56,571 nucleotides of DNA, from the NCBI RefSeq assembly GCF_900114355.1, contig NZ_FOSS01000002.1, forward strand, positions 934,345-990,915, written 5' to 3'. The first letter of the stretch is position 1. Each line of letters opens with the position of its first letter. Shown here one piece after another: positions 26,776-36,503 of this stretch. The notes beneath the pieces are model-generated. The model saw nothing but the letters and a program-made list of their open reading frames with translations. It did not search any database and had not been told where the DNA came from. The stretch comes from Lysobacter sp. cf310 (lineage in GTDB: Bacteria; Pseudomonadota; Gammaproteobacteria; Xanthomonadales; Xanthomonadaceae). The position numbers were made by a program, and so were the translations under genes.

Positions 26776-29403
26776 GTGATCCCGCGTCGCCGCCAGTTGC
26801 ATACCGTGCTGTGGATCGCCCTGATCCTGGCCGGCATGCTGCTGTCGATGCTGATCGCCGGCCGCATCGCCTATGCGCGCGCGCTGCGGGCCCAGGCCGG
26901 CGAAGCGCGCGCCGTGCTGGTGCCGCGCGCGCAGGCGCTGGAACAGCACATCGACCGCTACCGCATCATGCCGGCAGTGCTGTCGCTGGATCCGCAGCTC
27001 AAGGCCACCCTGCTGGACCCGCAGGACCAGGTTCAGCGCCAGCGCGCCAACGAGCGCCTGGTCCAGCTCAACTTCGCCAACCGCACCAGCACCCTGACCC
27101 TGATCGATCGCGACGGCATCGGCATCGCGGCCAGCAACTGGACCCTGCCCAGCAGCAACGTCGGCCACTCCTACGCGTTCCGGCCGTATTTCCAGCAGGC
27201 GATGCAGCGCGGCAGCGGCGAGTTCTACGCGATCGGCGTGACCACCCAGCGCCCGGGTCACTTCATCGCGCGCGCGGTGCGCGACCCGCAGGGCCGCGCG
27301 ATCGGCGCGGTCGCGGTGAAAGTGGTGCTGGACGACATCCAGTCCGATTGGAGCGAGCGCGGCGACCTGATCCTGCTCAGCGACGCCAACGGCATCGTGT
27401 TCCTGACCGGCCGGCCGGAGTGGCGCTACCGCATGCTCGCGCCGCTGCTGCCCGCGCAACGCGAACAGCTGCAACGCACCCAGCAGTACCGCGGCCAGTC
27501 GTTGCGACCGGTGTCGATCGCGCAGCAGCGCGCGCTCGACGACGATGCGCGCGTGGTGCGCGTGCGCGAGTTCGGCGGCCGTCGCGATCTGGTCTGGCAA
27601 TCGCTGAGCCTGGCGCGCGAAGGCTGGACGCTGCACCTGCTGCGCGACACCGGCCCCAGCGTGCGCGCGGCCTGGGTAGCGCGCGCGATGGCCGCCGGCG
27701 CCTGGCTGCTGCTGGTGTCGCTGGCGCTGCTGCTGTGGCAGCGCCACCGCATCGCGCGCCTGCGCCTGCGCAGCCGCCTGGAACTGGAGCAGATGGTCGA
27801 GCAGCACGCGCAGGCGCTGCGCACCGCCCAGGACGGCGTGGTCCAGGCCGCGCACCGCGCCAGCACCGGCGAAGGCCAGAGCCTGGAGCATCTGCCGCAG
27901 GGCGTGAGCGTGGTCGACGCGCAACTGCGCCTGGTGGCCTGGAACCAGCGCTACGCCGAGCTGTTCCGCTATCCGCCGGAGCTGCTGCAGGTCGGTCGCC
28001 CGATCGAGGACCTGATCCGCTACAACGCGCGCCGCGGCCTGCTTGGCGACGATCCGGAGGAAGCGATCAAGCGCCGCCTGGATCATCTGCAGCGCGCCCA
28101 GCCCTATCTGCACGAACGCGAGCGCGGCGACGGCACCGTGATCGAGATCCGCGGCAATCCCATGCCCGACGGCGGCTTCGTCACCAGCTACGCCGACATC
28201 ACCGCCTACAAGCAGGCCGCGCGCGATCTGCGCACCCTCGCCGACAGCCTGGAGCGGCGCATCGAGGAACGCACCGGCGATCTGCGCGAGGCCAAGGGCG
28301 AGGCCGAGCGCGCCAACCGTTCCAAGACCCGCTTCGTCGCCGCCGCCGTGCACGATCTGCTGCAACCCTTGAACGCCGCGCGCATGTATCTGTCCACGCT
28401 GCGTCGGCGCGTCGACGGCGAAGGCGTGGATCTGGTCGAACACATCGACGCCGCGCTGTCGGCGCAGGACGACATCCTGGCCAGCCTGCTGGATATCGCG
28501 CGCCTGGAGTCGGGCGCGCTGCAGGTGCGCCGCGGCCCGTTTCCGCTGGCGCGTTTGTTCGCGGCCATCGAGGGGCCGTTCCGGATCCTGGCGCAGGCGC
28601 GCGGCTTGCGTCTGCACGTGATCGCCAGCCGCGCCATCGTCGACAGCGACGAAGCGCTGCTGCGCCGGATCGTGCAGAACTTCGTGTCCAACGCACTGCA
28701 GTTCACGCCGCGTGGCGGCCGCGTCGTGCTCGGCGCGCGCCGCACGTCCACCGGCGTGCGCGTGGAAGTCTGGGACAGCGGCACCGGCATTCCCGAGCAC
28801 AAGCTCGAGGCCATCTTCGAGGAGTTCCAGCGCCTGGACAGCGGCATCGACGCGCCCGCGCGCGGCGCCGGCCTGGGCCTGGCGATCGTGCGCCGGATCG
28901 CGCTGCTGCTGGAGCATCAGGTGCGGGTGCGCTCCTGGCCCGGACGCGGCAGCGTGTTCTCGGTGGAGTTGCCGTACGGCGACGCGTCCGCGTCGATCGC
29001 CGCGAAAGTCGATGCGGCGTCCACGGACGAGGCGCCCTTGAGCGGGCGCCGGGTCTGGGTGATCGACGACGATGCGGCTTCGCGCGACGCCGCCACGCGC
29101 CTGCTCGCCGACTGGGGCTGCGCGACGACCGCCGCCGGCTCGGCCGCCGACGCGGAGATGCAGGCGCGGATAGCGTCGATGCCGGACCTGCTGCTGCTCG
29201 ACTATCGCCTGGGCGAAGACACCGGCCTGGCGCTGGCGCCGCGCCTGCAACGCGCCTGGCAGGGCCTGCCGCCGGTGATCCTGATGTCGGCCGACATCGA
29301 TGCCGCGTTGCGACAGCGCGCGGAGGAACTGGGCTGGAGTTTCCTGCCCAAGCCGCTGCGGCCGGCGGCCTTGCGCGCGCTGATGATGCGCGCGTTGGGG
29401 TGA
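26776..29403 (+). CDS. Hybrid sensor histidine kinase with periplasmic dCache-type sensor
   Basis: An 875-residue inner-membrane hybrid kinase starting at GTG 26776. Domains in order: TM1 (about 12-30); periplasmic double-Cache-like sensor (about 35-300; LTLIDRDGIGIAASNW, SYAFRPYFQQAM, GHFIARAVRDPQGRAIGAVAVKV); TM2 (about 303-320); PAS (about 365-475); coiled coil; dimerisation domain with H526 in HDLLQPLNAARMYL; HATPase (NFVSNALQFTP, WDSGTGIPEHK, GAGLGLAIV); receiver with phospho-acceptor D809 (LLLLDYRLGED). The sensor resembles DctB-type dicarboxylate sensors, whereas the kinase core resembles CrbS/NahK-type hybrids that signal to LuxR-type regulators. The convergent gene at 29537 encodes such a regulator. 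Confidence 0.9.
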   Translation: MIPRRRQLHTVLWIALILAGMLLSMLIAGRIAYARALRAQAGEARAVLVPRAQALEQHIDRYRIMPAVLSLDPQLKATLLDPQDQVQRQRANERLVQLNFANRTSTLTLIDRDGIGIAASNWTLPSSNVGHSYAFRPYFQQAMQRGSGEFYAIGVTTQRPGHFIARAVRDPQGRAIGAVAVKVVLDDIQSDWSERGDLILLSDANGIVFLTGRPEWRYRMLAPLLPAQREQLQRTQQYRGQSLRPVSIAQQRALDDDARVVRVREFGGRRDLVWQSLSLAREGWTLHLLRDTGPSVRAAWVARAMAAGAWLLLVSLALLLWQRHRIARLRLRSRLELEQMVEQHAQALRTAQDGVVQAAHRASTGEGQSLEHLPQGVSVVDAQLRLVAWNQRYAELFRYPPELLQVGRPIEDLIRYNARRGLLGDDPEEAIKRRLDHLQRAQPYLHERERGDGTVIEIRGNPMPDGGFVTSYADITAYKQAARDLRTLADSLERRIEERTGDLREAKGEAERANRSKTRFVAAAVHDLLQPLNAARMYLSTLRRRVDGEGVDLVEHIDAALSAQDDILASLLDIARLESGALQVRRGPFPLARLFAAIEGPFRILAQARGLRLHVIASRAIVDSDEALLRRIVQNFVSNALQFTPRGGRVVLGARRTSTGVRVEVWDSGTGIPEHKLEAIFEEFQRLDSGIDAPARGAGLGLAIVRRIALLLEHQVRVRSWPGRGSVFSVELPYGDASASIAAKVDAASTDEAPLSGRRVWVIDDDAASRDAATRLLADWGCATTAAGSAADAEMQARIASMPDLLLLDYRLGEDTGLALAPRLQRAWQGLPPVILMSADIDAALRQRAEELGWSFLPKPLRPAALRALMMRALG

Positions 29404-29416
29404 GGGAACAGCAAGA

Positions 29417-29521
29417 GCAAATCCCCCTCAATCCCCCTTTGCTGAAGGAGGAAGACCAGCAGCGTTGGTGGCTGGGTATAGAACCTCCCCCTTTGCAAAA
29501 GGGGGAATGAGGGGGATTTGC
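29417..29521. repeat. MITE-like inverted-repeat element between convergent kinase and regulator
   Basis: Arms of about 26 bases (GCAAATCCCCCTCAATCCCC.. at 29417-29442 and its near-perfect complement at 29495-29521) flank about 52 bases of unique sequence with no open frame. The arms match the CCCCC..TTTT module of the array at 2911-3262. It fills the gap between two convergent genes and could act as a bidirectional terminator. Confidence 0.85.
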
Positions 29522-29536
29522 TTCTAGGCGTCCAGA

Positions 29537-30202
29537 TCAGCCGCCAGCCTCGTCCTCGCCCGCATCTTCGCCGTCCAGCGCCAGCGCCTTCACCAGCACC
29601 GCCGCCTGCGTGCGCGAATGGCAGCCGAGTTTGCGCAGCACCGCGGTGACGTGGATCTTGACCGTGTTCTCGGCCAGCGAGAGTTCGTGCGCGATCTGCT
29701 TGTTGAGCAGGCCGTCGGCCATGCGCATCAACACCCGCAGCTGCTGCGGCGTGAGCTGGGCCAGGCGCTGCGCGAGTTGCGCGTCGGCCTCGTTGCGCTC
29801 GGCCTGCTGCGGCGGAAACCACAAGCCGCCGGCGAGTACCGCGCTCACCGCCTCGCCCAAGGCCTCGGCCGGCGCCGACTTGGGCACGAAGCCGGCGGCG
29901 CCGAACTGCTGGGCGCGCCGGATCGTGCGCGGATGGTCGTCGGAGGAGACGATCAGCACCGGCAGTTCGGGACGTTCGCCGCGCAGATAGACCAGCGAGG
30001 AAAACCCCATCGCGCCGGGCATGGTCAGGTCCAGCATCGCCAGGTCGTAGGGCGTGCCGTCGGCGACCGCCGCTTCCAGCGCGCTGCGGCTGGCGACTTC
30101 GCCGATCTGCGCGCCGGGCGCGATCGCGCCCAGGGCATGGCGCAACGCCGCCCGGAACATCGGGTGGTCGTCGGCGATCAACAGGCGCAGGCCCTGGTCC
30201 AT
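29537..30202 (-). CDS. LuxR/NarL-family response regulator
   Basis: A 221-residue response regulator. The receiver domain (about 5-125) has acidic residues D11 and D12, phospho-acceptor D58 (LAMLDLTMPG) and lysine in GFVPKSAPAE. The NarL/FixJ-type helix-turn-helix is at about 148-208 (LTPQQLRVLMRMADGLLNKQIAHELSLAENTVKIHVTAVLRKLG). A short acidic tail (DGEDAGEDEAGG) follows. It is convergent with the hybrid kinase and almost certainly its partner, as in CrbS/CrbR-type pairs. Likely targets are the transport genes upstream of the kinase, by inference from position only. Confidence 0.9.
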   Translation of the reverse strand: MDQGLRLLIADDHPMFRAALRHALGAIAPGAQIGEVASRSALEAAVADGTPYDLAMLDLTMPGAMGFSSLVYLRGERPELPVLIVSSDDHPRTIRRAQQFGAAGFVPKSAPAEALGEAVSAVLAGGLWFPPQQAERNEADAQLAQRLAQLTPQQLRVLMRMADGLLNKQIAHELSLAENTVKIHVTAVLRKLGCHSRTQAAVLVKALALDGEDAGEDEAGG

Positions 30203-30279
30203 CGTGGCGTCGTTCGGCGCGCCCGCTCGGCGCAGCCCGATCCTACACGGCGTGCGCGCGGCCGGACTTTGCGGCGCAC

Positions 30280-30309
30280 AAAAAAACAGGGCGGCCGTGG
30301 CCGCCCTGT
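30280..30309 (-). terminator. Intrinsic terminator after mdh
   Basis: ACAGGGCGGCC (30286-30296) pairs with GGCCGCCCTGT (30299-30309). On the minus strand the stem is followed by about seven T residues. It lies about 26 bases beyond the mdh stop. Confidence 0.9.
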
Positions 30310-30335
30310 TGGTTCCCTTGCGATGAGGCGGCGGC

Positions 30336-31322
30336 TCAGCCCAGCAGGTGGGCGACGCCGGCGCGCTCTTCCTCGAGCTCGGCCAGGGTCTTGTCCATCG
30401 CGGCGCGGCTGAACGCGTCGACTTCCAGGCCCTCGACGCGGGTGTACTCGCCGTTGGCGGTGATCACCGGCACGCCGTACATCACCGTCTCCGGGATGCC
30501 GTAGCTGCCGTCCGACGGCACGCCCATGGTGACCCACTTGCCGTTGCTGCCCAGCACCCAGTCGCGGATGTGGTCGATCGCGGCATTGGCGGCCGAAGCG
30601 GCCGAGGACAGGCCGCGCGCCTCGATGATCGCGGCGCCGCGCTTGCCGACCTGCGGAATGAAGGTGTTGGCGTTCCAGTCGGCGTCGTTGATCTTGTCCT
30701 TCAGCGACTGGCCGTTGACGGTGGCGAAACGGTAGTCCGGGTACATGGTCGGGCTGTGGTTGCCCCACACGATCAGGTTCTCGATGTCGCCCACGGCGAC
30801 GCCGGCCTTGGCGGCGAGCTGGCTCAGCGCGCGGTTGTGATCCAGGCGCAGCATGGCGGTGAAGTTCTTGGCCGGCAGGTCCGGCGCCGACTTCATGGCG
30901 ATGTAGGCGTTGGTGTTGGCCGGGTTGCCGACCACCAGCACCTTGACGTTGCGCGAAGCGACCTTGTTCAGCGCGGCGCCCTGGGCGGTGAAGATCTTGG
31001 CGTTCTCCAGCAGCAGGTCCTTGCGCTCCATGCCCGGGCCGCGCGGACGCGCGCCGACCAGCAGGGCGATGTCGGCGTCCTTGAACGCGACCTCGGCGTC
31101 GTCGGTGCCGACCATGCCGGCCAGCAGCGGGAACGCGCAGTCTTCCAGCTCCATCATCACGCCCTTGAGCGCGGCCTGGGCCTTGTCCAGCGGCAGCTCC
31201 AGCAACTGCAAGATCACGGGCTGGTCCTTGCCCAGCATTTCGCCGGAGGCGATGCGGAACAGCAGCGAGTAGCCGATCTGGCCGGCAGCACCGGTGACGG
31301 CAACGCGGACGGGATTCTTCAT
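30336..31322 (-). CDS. mdh: Malate dehydrogenase
   Basis: A 328-residue NAD-dependent malate dehydrogenase of the type found in Xanthomonadaceae. It interconverts malate and oxaloacetate in the TCA cycle. The NAD motif [18 protein letters not shown] is at 10-27; the substrate-binding arginines lie in [12 protein letters not shown] (about 91-102) and R164 (LDHNRAL); the catalytic pair is D161 and H189 ([12 protein letters not shown]). It follows the glutaredoxin-like gene by 43 bases on the same strand and ends at a strong terminator. Oxaloacetate from this enzyme is the co-substrate of PrpC, encoded in the same window. Confidence 0.96.
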   Translation of the reverse strand: MKNPVRVAVTGAAGQIGYSLLFRIASGEMLGKDQPVILQLLELPLDKAQAALKGVMMELEDCAFPLLAGMVGTDDAEVAFKDADIALLVGARPRGPGMERKDLLLENAKIFTAQGAALNKVASRNVKVLVVGNPANTNAYIAMKSAPDLPAKNFTAMLRLDHNRALSQLAAKAGVAVGDIENLIVWGNHSPTMYPDYRFATVNGQSLKDKINDADWNANTFIPQVGKRGAAIIEARGLSSAASAANAAIDHIRDWVLGSNGKWVTMGVPSDGSYGIPETVMYGVPVITANGEYTRVEGLEVDAFSRAAMDKTLAELEEERAGVAHLLG

Positions 31323-31365
31323 GGGGTGGTTCCTTACGCTGGAGTGAGATGCGGGCGGGCCCGCT

Positions 31366-31755
31366 TCAGTAGATGGAGTAACCCAGAGGGGTCAGTTTTT
31401 CCTTGAGCGCGTCGGTCTGGTAGCCGTGGATCACGTTCTGTCCGATCACGGTCACCGGCACGCCGCGCGAGCCGAGCGCGCGCGCCGCGCGCTCGCCTTC
31501 CGGGGTGTCGACATCGAGCACGCGGTAGCGCACGTTCGCCTGCTCGAAATCTTGCTGCTGCTTGCGGCAATAGCCGCACCATTCCGCCGCCAGCATCACG
31601 ATCTTGGTCTCGCCGGTGAGCTGGCGCGGGTCGTCCGGATGCAATTGCTCCGGACCCATGCCGAGCATCGCGCCGACGTCGCCGCCCAGCGTCTTGTAAC
31701 CGACCACGCCGAGCGCGAGCGCTCCGGCGATCCACAGGACGGTGACCACGCGCAT
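31366..31755 (-). CDS. Membrane-anchored glutaredoxin-like protein
   Basis: A 129-residue protein with an N-terminal hydrophobic segment ([18 protein letters not shown], probably an uncleaved anchor) and a glutaredoxin fold from about residue 48. The redox motif is C60-GY-C63 ([13 protein letters not shown]); the cis-proline region is [18 protein letters not shown]. The anchor suggests that the redox domain faces the periplasm, which is unusual for a glutaredoxin, since glutathione reduction occurs in the cytosol. It lies between the aminotransferase and mdh, with gaps of about 45 bases on each side. Confidence 0.85.
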   Translation of the reverse strand: MRVVTVLWIAGALALGVVGYKTLGGDVGAMLGMGPEQLHPDDPRQLTGETKIVMLAAEWCGYCRKQQQDFEQANVRYRVLDVDTPEGERAARALGSRGVPVTVIGQNVIHGYQTDALKEKLTPLGYSIY

Positions 31756-31800
31756 GTCGAGATTCCTTCTCCGATCGTCGCTGACGGGTCCGCGCCGGAC

Positions 31801-33006
31801 TCAGACGAGTTCGGCGAAGAACTCCTGGAAGCGCTGCAGGCCCGGCGCCAGCTGCGGCGTCGGACAGGTGTAGCTGATGCGCAACGCGCGCGGCTCGCCG
31901 AACGCCGAGCCCGGCACGCAGGCCACGCCCTTGGTTTCCAGCAGCACGTTGCAGAAGTCCATGTCGTTGCCGATCTTCTGGCCGCTGGGCGCATGGGTCT
32001 TGCCGTAGGCGACGCTGATGTCCGGGAACACGTAGAACGCGCCCTGCGGACGCGGGCAGACCACGCCCGGAATCGCGTCCATCACCGCCATGACCTGGTC
32101 GCGCTTGGCCTGGAACTCGGCGCACTTCTGGGTCGGGATATCCTGCGGACCGTTCAGCGCGGCGACCGCGGCCGCGGTGACCATCTCGGGGATGTTGGTG
32201 ATGTGGTTGGAGTTCATCGTGGCCAGGGCCTGCGCCACCGATTCCGGACCGGCCATGAAGCCCACGCGCCAACCCGGCATGCCGTAGGTCTTGGACAGCG
32301 AGTCCAGGAAGATCACCCGGTCGCGCAGCTCGGGGCGCGCGTGCACGAAGTTGTGATAGCCCAGGCCGTCGAACACCATGCGGTTGTAGATGTCGTCGGT
32401 GATGATCCAGGTGTCCGGATACTTCACCAGCACATCGGCCAGCGCATCGATCTCGTCCTTGCCGTAGACCATGCCGGTCGGGTTGGACGGATTGTTGAAC
32501 AGGAACACCTTAGGCTTGCGCGCCAGCGCGGCGTCGAGCTGGGCGGGCGTGAGCTTGTAGTCCTGCTCGGCCGGGCACGGCAGCAGATCGATCTTGGCGT
32601 TGACGATCTCGGCGATGTCGAGATAGCTGGTCCAGTACGGGGTCGGGAAGACGATGGTGTCGCCTTCGTCCAACAGCGCCTCGGCGATGTTGTAGATCAC
32701 GTGCTTGGCGCCGATACCGGTGGCCACGTTGACGCGGCCGTAGCCGGTCAGGCCGATCTTGCCGATGTGCTCGAGAAAGGCGTCCAGCAGCGCGTCGGCG
32801 CCGCGGTTGCTGCCGTACTGGCCGCTGTCTTTGCTCAGCGCCTCGCGCACCGCGGCGTAGACGTGCTCGCCGGGCAGGAAGTTGGGGACGCCGATGGAGA
32901 AGCTGATGATGTCGCGGCCTTCGGACTTGAGCCGCTTGGCCTTTTCGGCGACTTGCATGATCGCGCTGGGCTTGGCGCGACCGATGCGCCGGGCAAGCTG
33001 GGGCAT
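31801..33006 (-). CDS. Class I pyridoxal-phosphate aminotransferase (AspC-like)
   Basis: A 401-residue aspartate-aminotransferase-family enzyme of the I-gamma/AspB type. The PLP lysine is K239 in SLSKTYGMPGWRVGF. The NNPSNPTGMVY motif (about 171-181), the DDIYNRMVFDG segment and the C-terminal ALRISYTCPTPQL with the carboxylate-binding arginine are present. The start at 33006 (MPQLARRIGRAKPSA) is the family N-terminus and has a CGAGG-type ribosome binding site; the frame extends to 33264 without support. Aspartate/oxaloacetate exchange would fit with mdh downstream, but substrate range is not determined. Confidence 0.9.
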   Translation of the reverse strand: MPQLARRIGRAKPSAIMQVAEKAKRLKSEGRDIISFSIGVPNFLPGEHVYAAVREALSKDSGQYGSNRGADALLDAFLEHIGKIGLTGYGRVNVATGIGAKHVIYNIAEALLDEGDTIVFPTPYWTSYLDIAEIVNAKIDLLPCPAEQDYKLTPAQLDAALARKPKVFLFNNPSNPTGMVYGKDEIDALADVLVKYPDTWIITDDIYNRMVFDGLGYHNFVHARPELRDRVIFLDSLSKTYGMPGWRVGFMAGPESVAQALATMNSNHITNIPEMVTAAAVAALNGPQDIPTQKCAEFQAKRDQVMAVMDAIPGVVCPRPQGAFYVFPDISVAYGKTHAPSGQKIGNDMDFCNVLLETKGVACVPGSAFGEPRALRISYTCPTPQLAPGLQRFQEFFAELV

Positions 33007-33418
33007 CGTGAAACCTCGTGGGGTGGTGTACGACGGATGCGGGGAGGTGTGCGAGCGAACGCGCTGCGTACGGTGTCCGAATGCGTCCGGAACCACCGGA
33101 ATCGAGCCGCAAAATGGTAGCACAGCGGCGTCCTGGCGCCGGCCGGCGCGAACCGCGAAACCCGCGTCCGCGACGTCGGCGCGGGCACGGGCCGGATACG
33201 CACGCGCACGGCGCCGGATCGGCAAAGGCGCCCCGTCGGACCACGCGGGACAGGCACCCGACAAAAACGCTGCGGGAGCGGCGTAAGCCGCGATTCGCAG
33301 CCACCGGGGCGGTCGAATCGCGGCCTACGCCGCTCCCACAGGAAGCCGGCCGCCGCAGGGGCGCCCGGCGGGACCGCCGCGGCGGATCGACCGCGGGGCC
33401 CGGTATTTCAAGGTCCGG
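33007..33418. repeat. Intergenic region with a facing pair of REP elements
   Basis: TGCGGGAGCGGCGTAAGCCGCGATTCG (33271-33297; quoted in part elsewhere) faces its inverse at 33314-33340 (CGAATCGCGGCC..CTCCCACA) across a 16-base spacer, a cruciform-type REP pair. The rest of the gap (33007-33270 and 33341-33418) shows no gene; the promoter of the aminotransferase should lie at its left end. Confidence 0.8.
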
Positions 33419-33913
<495 letters not shown>

Positions 33914-34007
33914 AGCCGTCTCCTGGGAGTGGATGGAGGGGGTGTTCGGGTCCGGAAACCTGCCGCCGACATGGCGACGGCCGGGCCAATCCTCAAGGAT
34001 ACCCCAC

Positions 34008-34051
34008 CCCGTTCAGCTGAACGGGCAGGTGTGGCAATTGACAGGTATAAT
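34008..34051 (+). promoter_or_regulatory. typA promoter with 18-base palindrome at the -35 position
   Basis: A perfect consensus -10 TATAAT (34046-34051) precedes typA by about 50 bases. No good -35 lies 17 bases upstream. That position is instead next to the perfect palindrome CCCGTTCAGCTGAACGGG (34008-34025). A TTGACA at 34038-34043 is only two bases from the -10 and cannot be its partner. The layout suggests a promoter governed by a palindrome-binding activator or repressor. Confidence 0.6.
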
Positions 34052-34101
34052 GATCGGCTTCTCTCCAGGCCTCCACGCTCTTCACCAAGGGCGCTCTCCG
34101 C

Positions 34102-35931
<1,830 letters not shown>

Positions 35932-35965
35932 TCGCGATCCGCGCCGGCGCACGCAAGCGCATCGC

Positions 35966-36436
35966 GTGAGCGACGAGGCTCACTACGATCCACGACCGCA
36001 GGCCCACCCGGGCCTGCACGTGATCGCGCTGGTCGAAGCGGCCAAGGGCCTGCTGGGCCTGCTCGCCGCGAGCGGGCTGGAACTGCTGGGTCCGGCGCCG
36101 CTGCAGCGCTGGATCCACGAACTGATCACGCGCTTCCACCTCAATCCCGAGCACGGCGGACTGGCCAAGTTCGCCGACGCGATCAGCCCGCACTCGGTGC
36201 ACCTGGCCGCGCTCGCGGTGCTGGCCTACGGCGTGCTGCACGTGATCGAAGCCTGGGGCCTGTGGCGCGCCAAGGCCTGGGCCTCGTGGCTGGGCTGCAT
36301 CGGCGCCGCCGCCTATCTGCCCTTCGATCTCTATGCCTTGTTCAAGCACCCGGGCTGGGTCGCGGTGGCGGTGCTGGTGATCAATCTGATCGTGGTCTGG
36401 GTGCTCGGCCGCGACCTGTTCAAACGCCGCCGCTGA
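35966..36436 (+). CDS. DUF2127-type small membrane protein
   Basis: A 156-residue inner-membrane protein with a GTG start at 35966 and about four hydrophobic helices. The opening GLHVIALVEAAKGLLGLLAASGLELL, central HLAALAVLAYGVLHVIEAWGLWRAKAWASWLGCIGAAAYLPFDLYAL and closing VAVAVLVINLIVVWVLGRDLF segments fit the DUF2127 family, whose function is unknown. It starts 34 bases after typA, so it is probably cotranscribed. Confidence 0.75.
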   Translation: MSDEAHYDPRPQAHPGLHVIALVEAAKGLLGLLAASGLELLGPAPLQRWIHELITRFHLNPEHGGLAKFADAISPHSVHLAALAVLAYGVLHVIEAWGLWRAKAWASWLGCIGAAAYLPFDLYALFKHPGWVAVAVLVINLIVVWVLGRDLFKRRR

Positions 36437-36503
36437 GGCGGCAGGCGCGCCGCCACCCGCGGACCCGCGCTGGGGCATACTCCGCCCACACCAGGGCCAG
36501 GGG

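Noticed and set aside
26737-29250. Frame of more than 800 codons on the minus strand opposite the hybrid kinase
   Set aside because: It is a shadow frame of low complexity; the kinase frame has all expected catalytic motifs.
34011-34022. GTTCAGCTGAAC as an SOS (LexA) box
   Set aside because: The Gram-positive-type LexA box is GAAC-N4-GTTC; here the half-sites are in the opposite order, and typA is not an SOS gene.
34038-34051. TTGACA and TATAAT together as a strong promoter
   Set aside because: They are only two bases apart, so they cannot be the -35 and -10 of one promoter; only TATAAT was kept.
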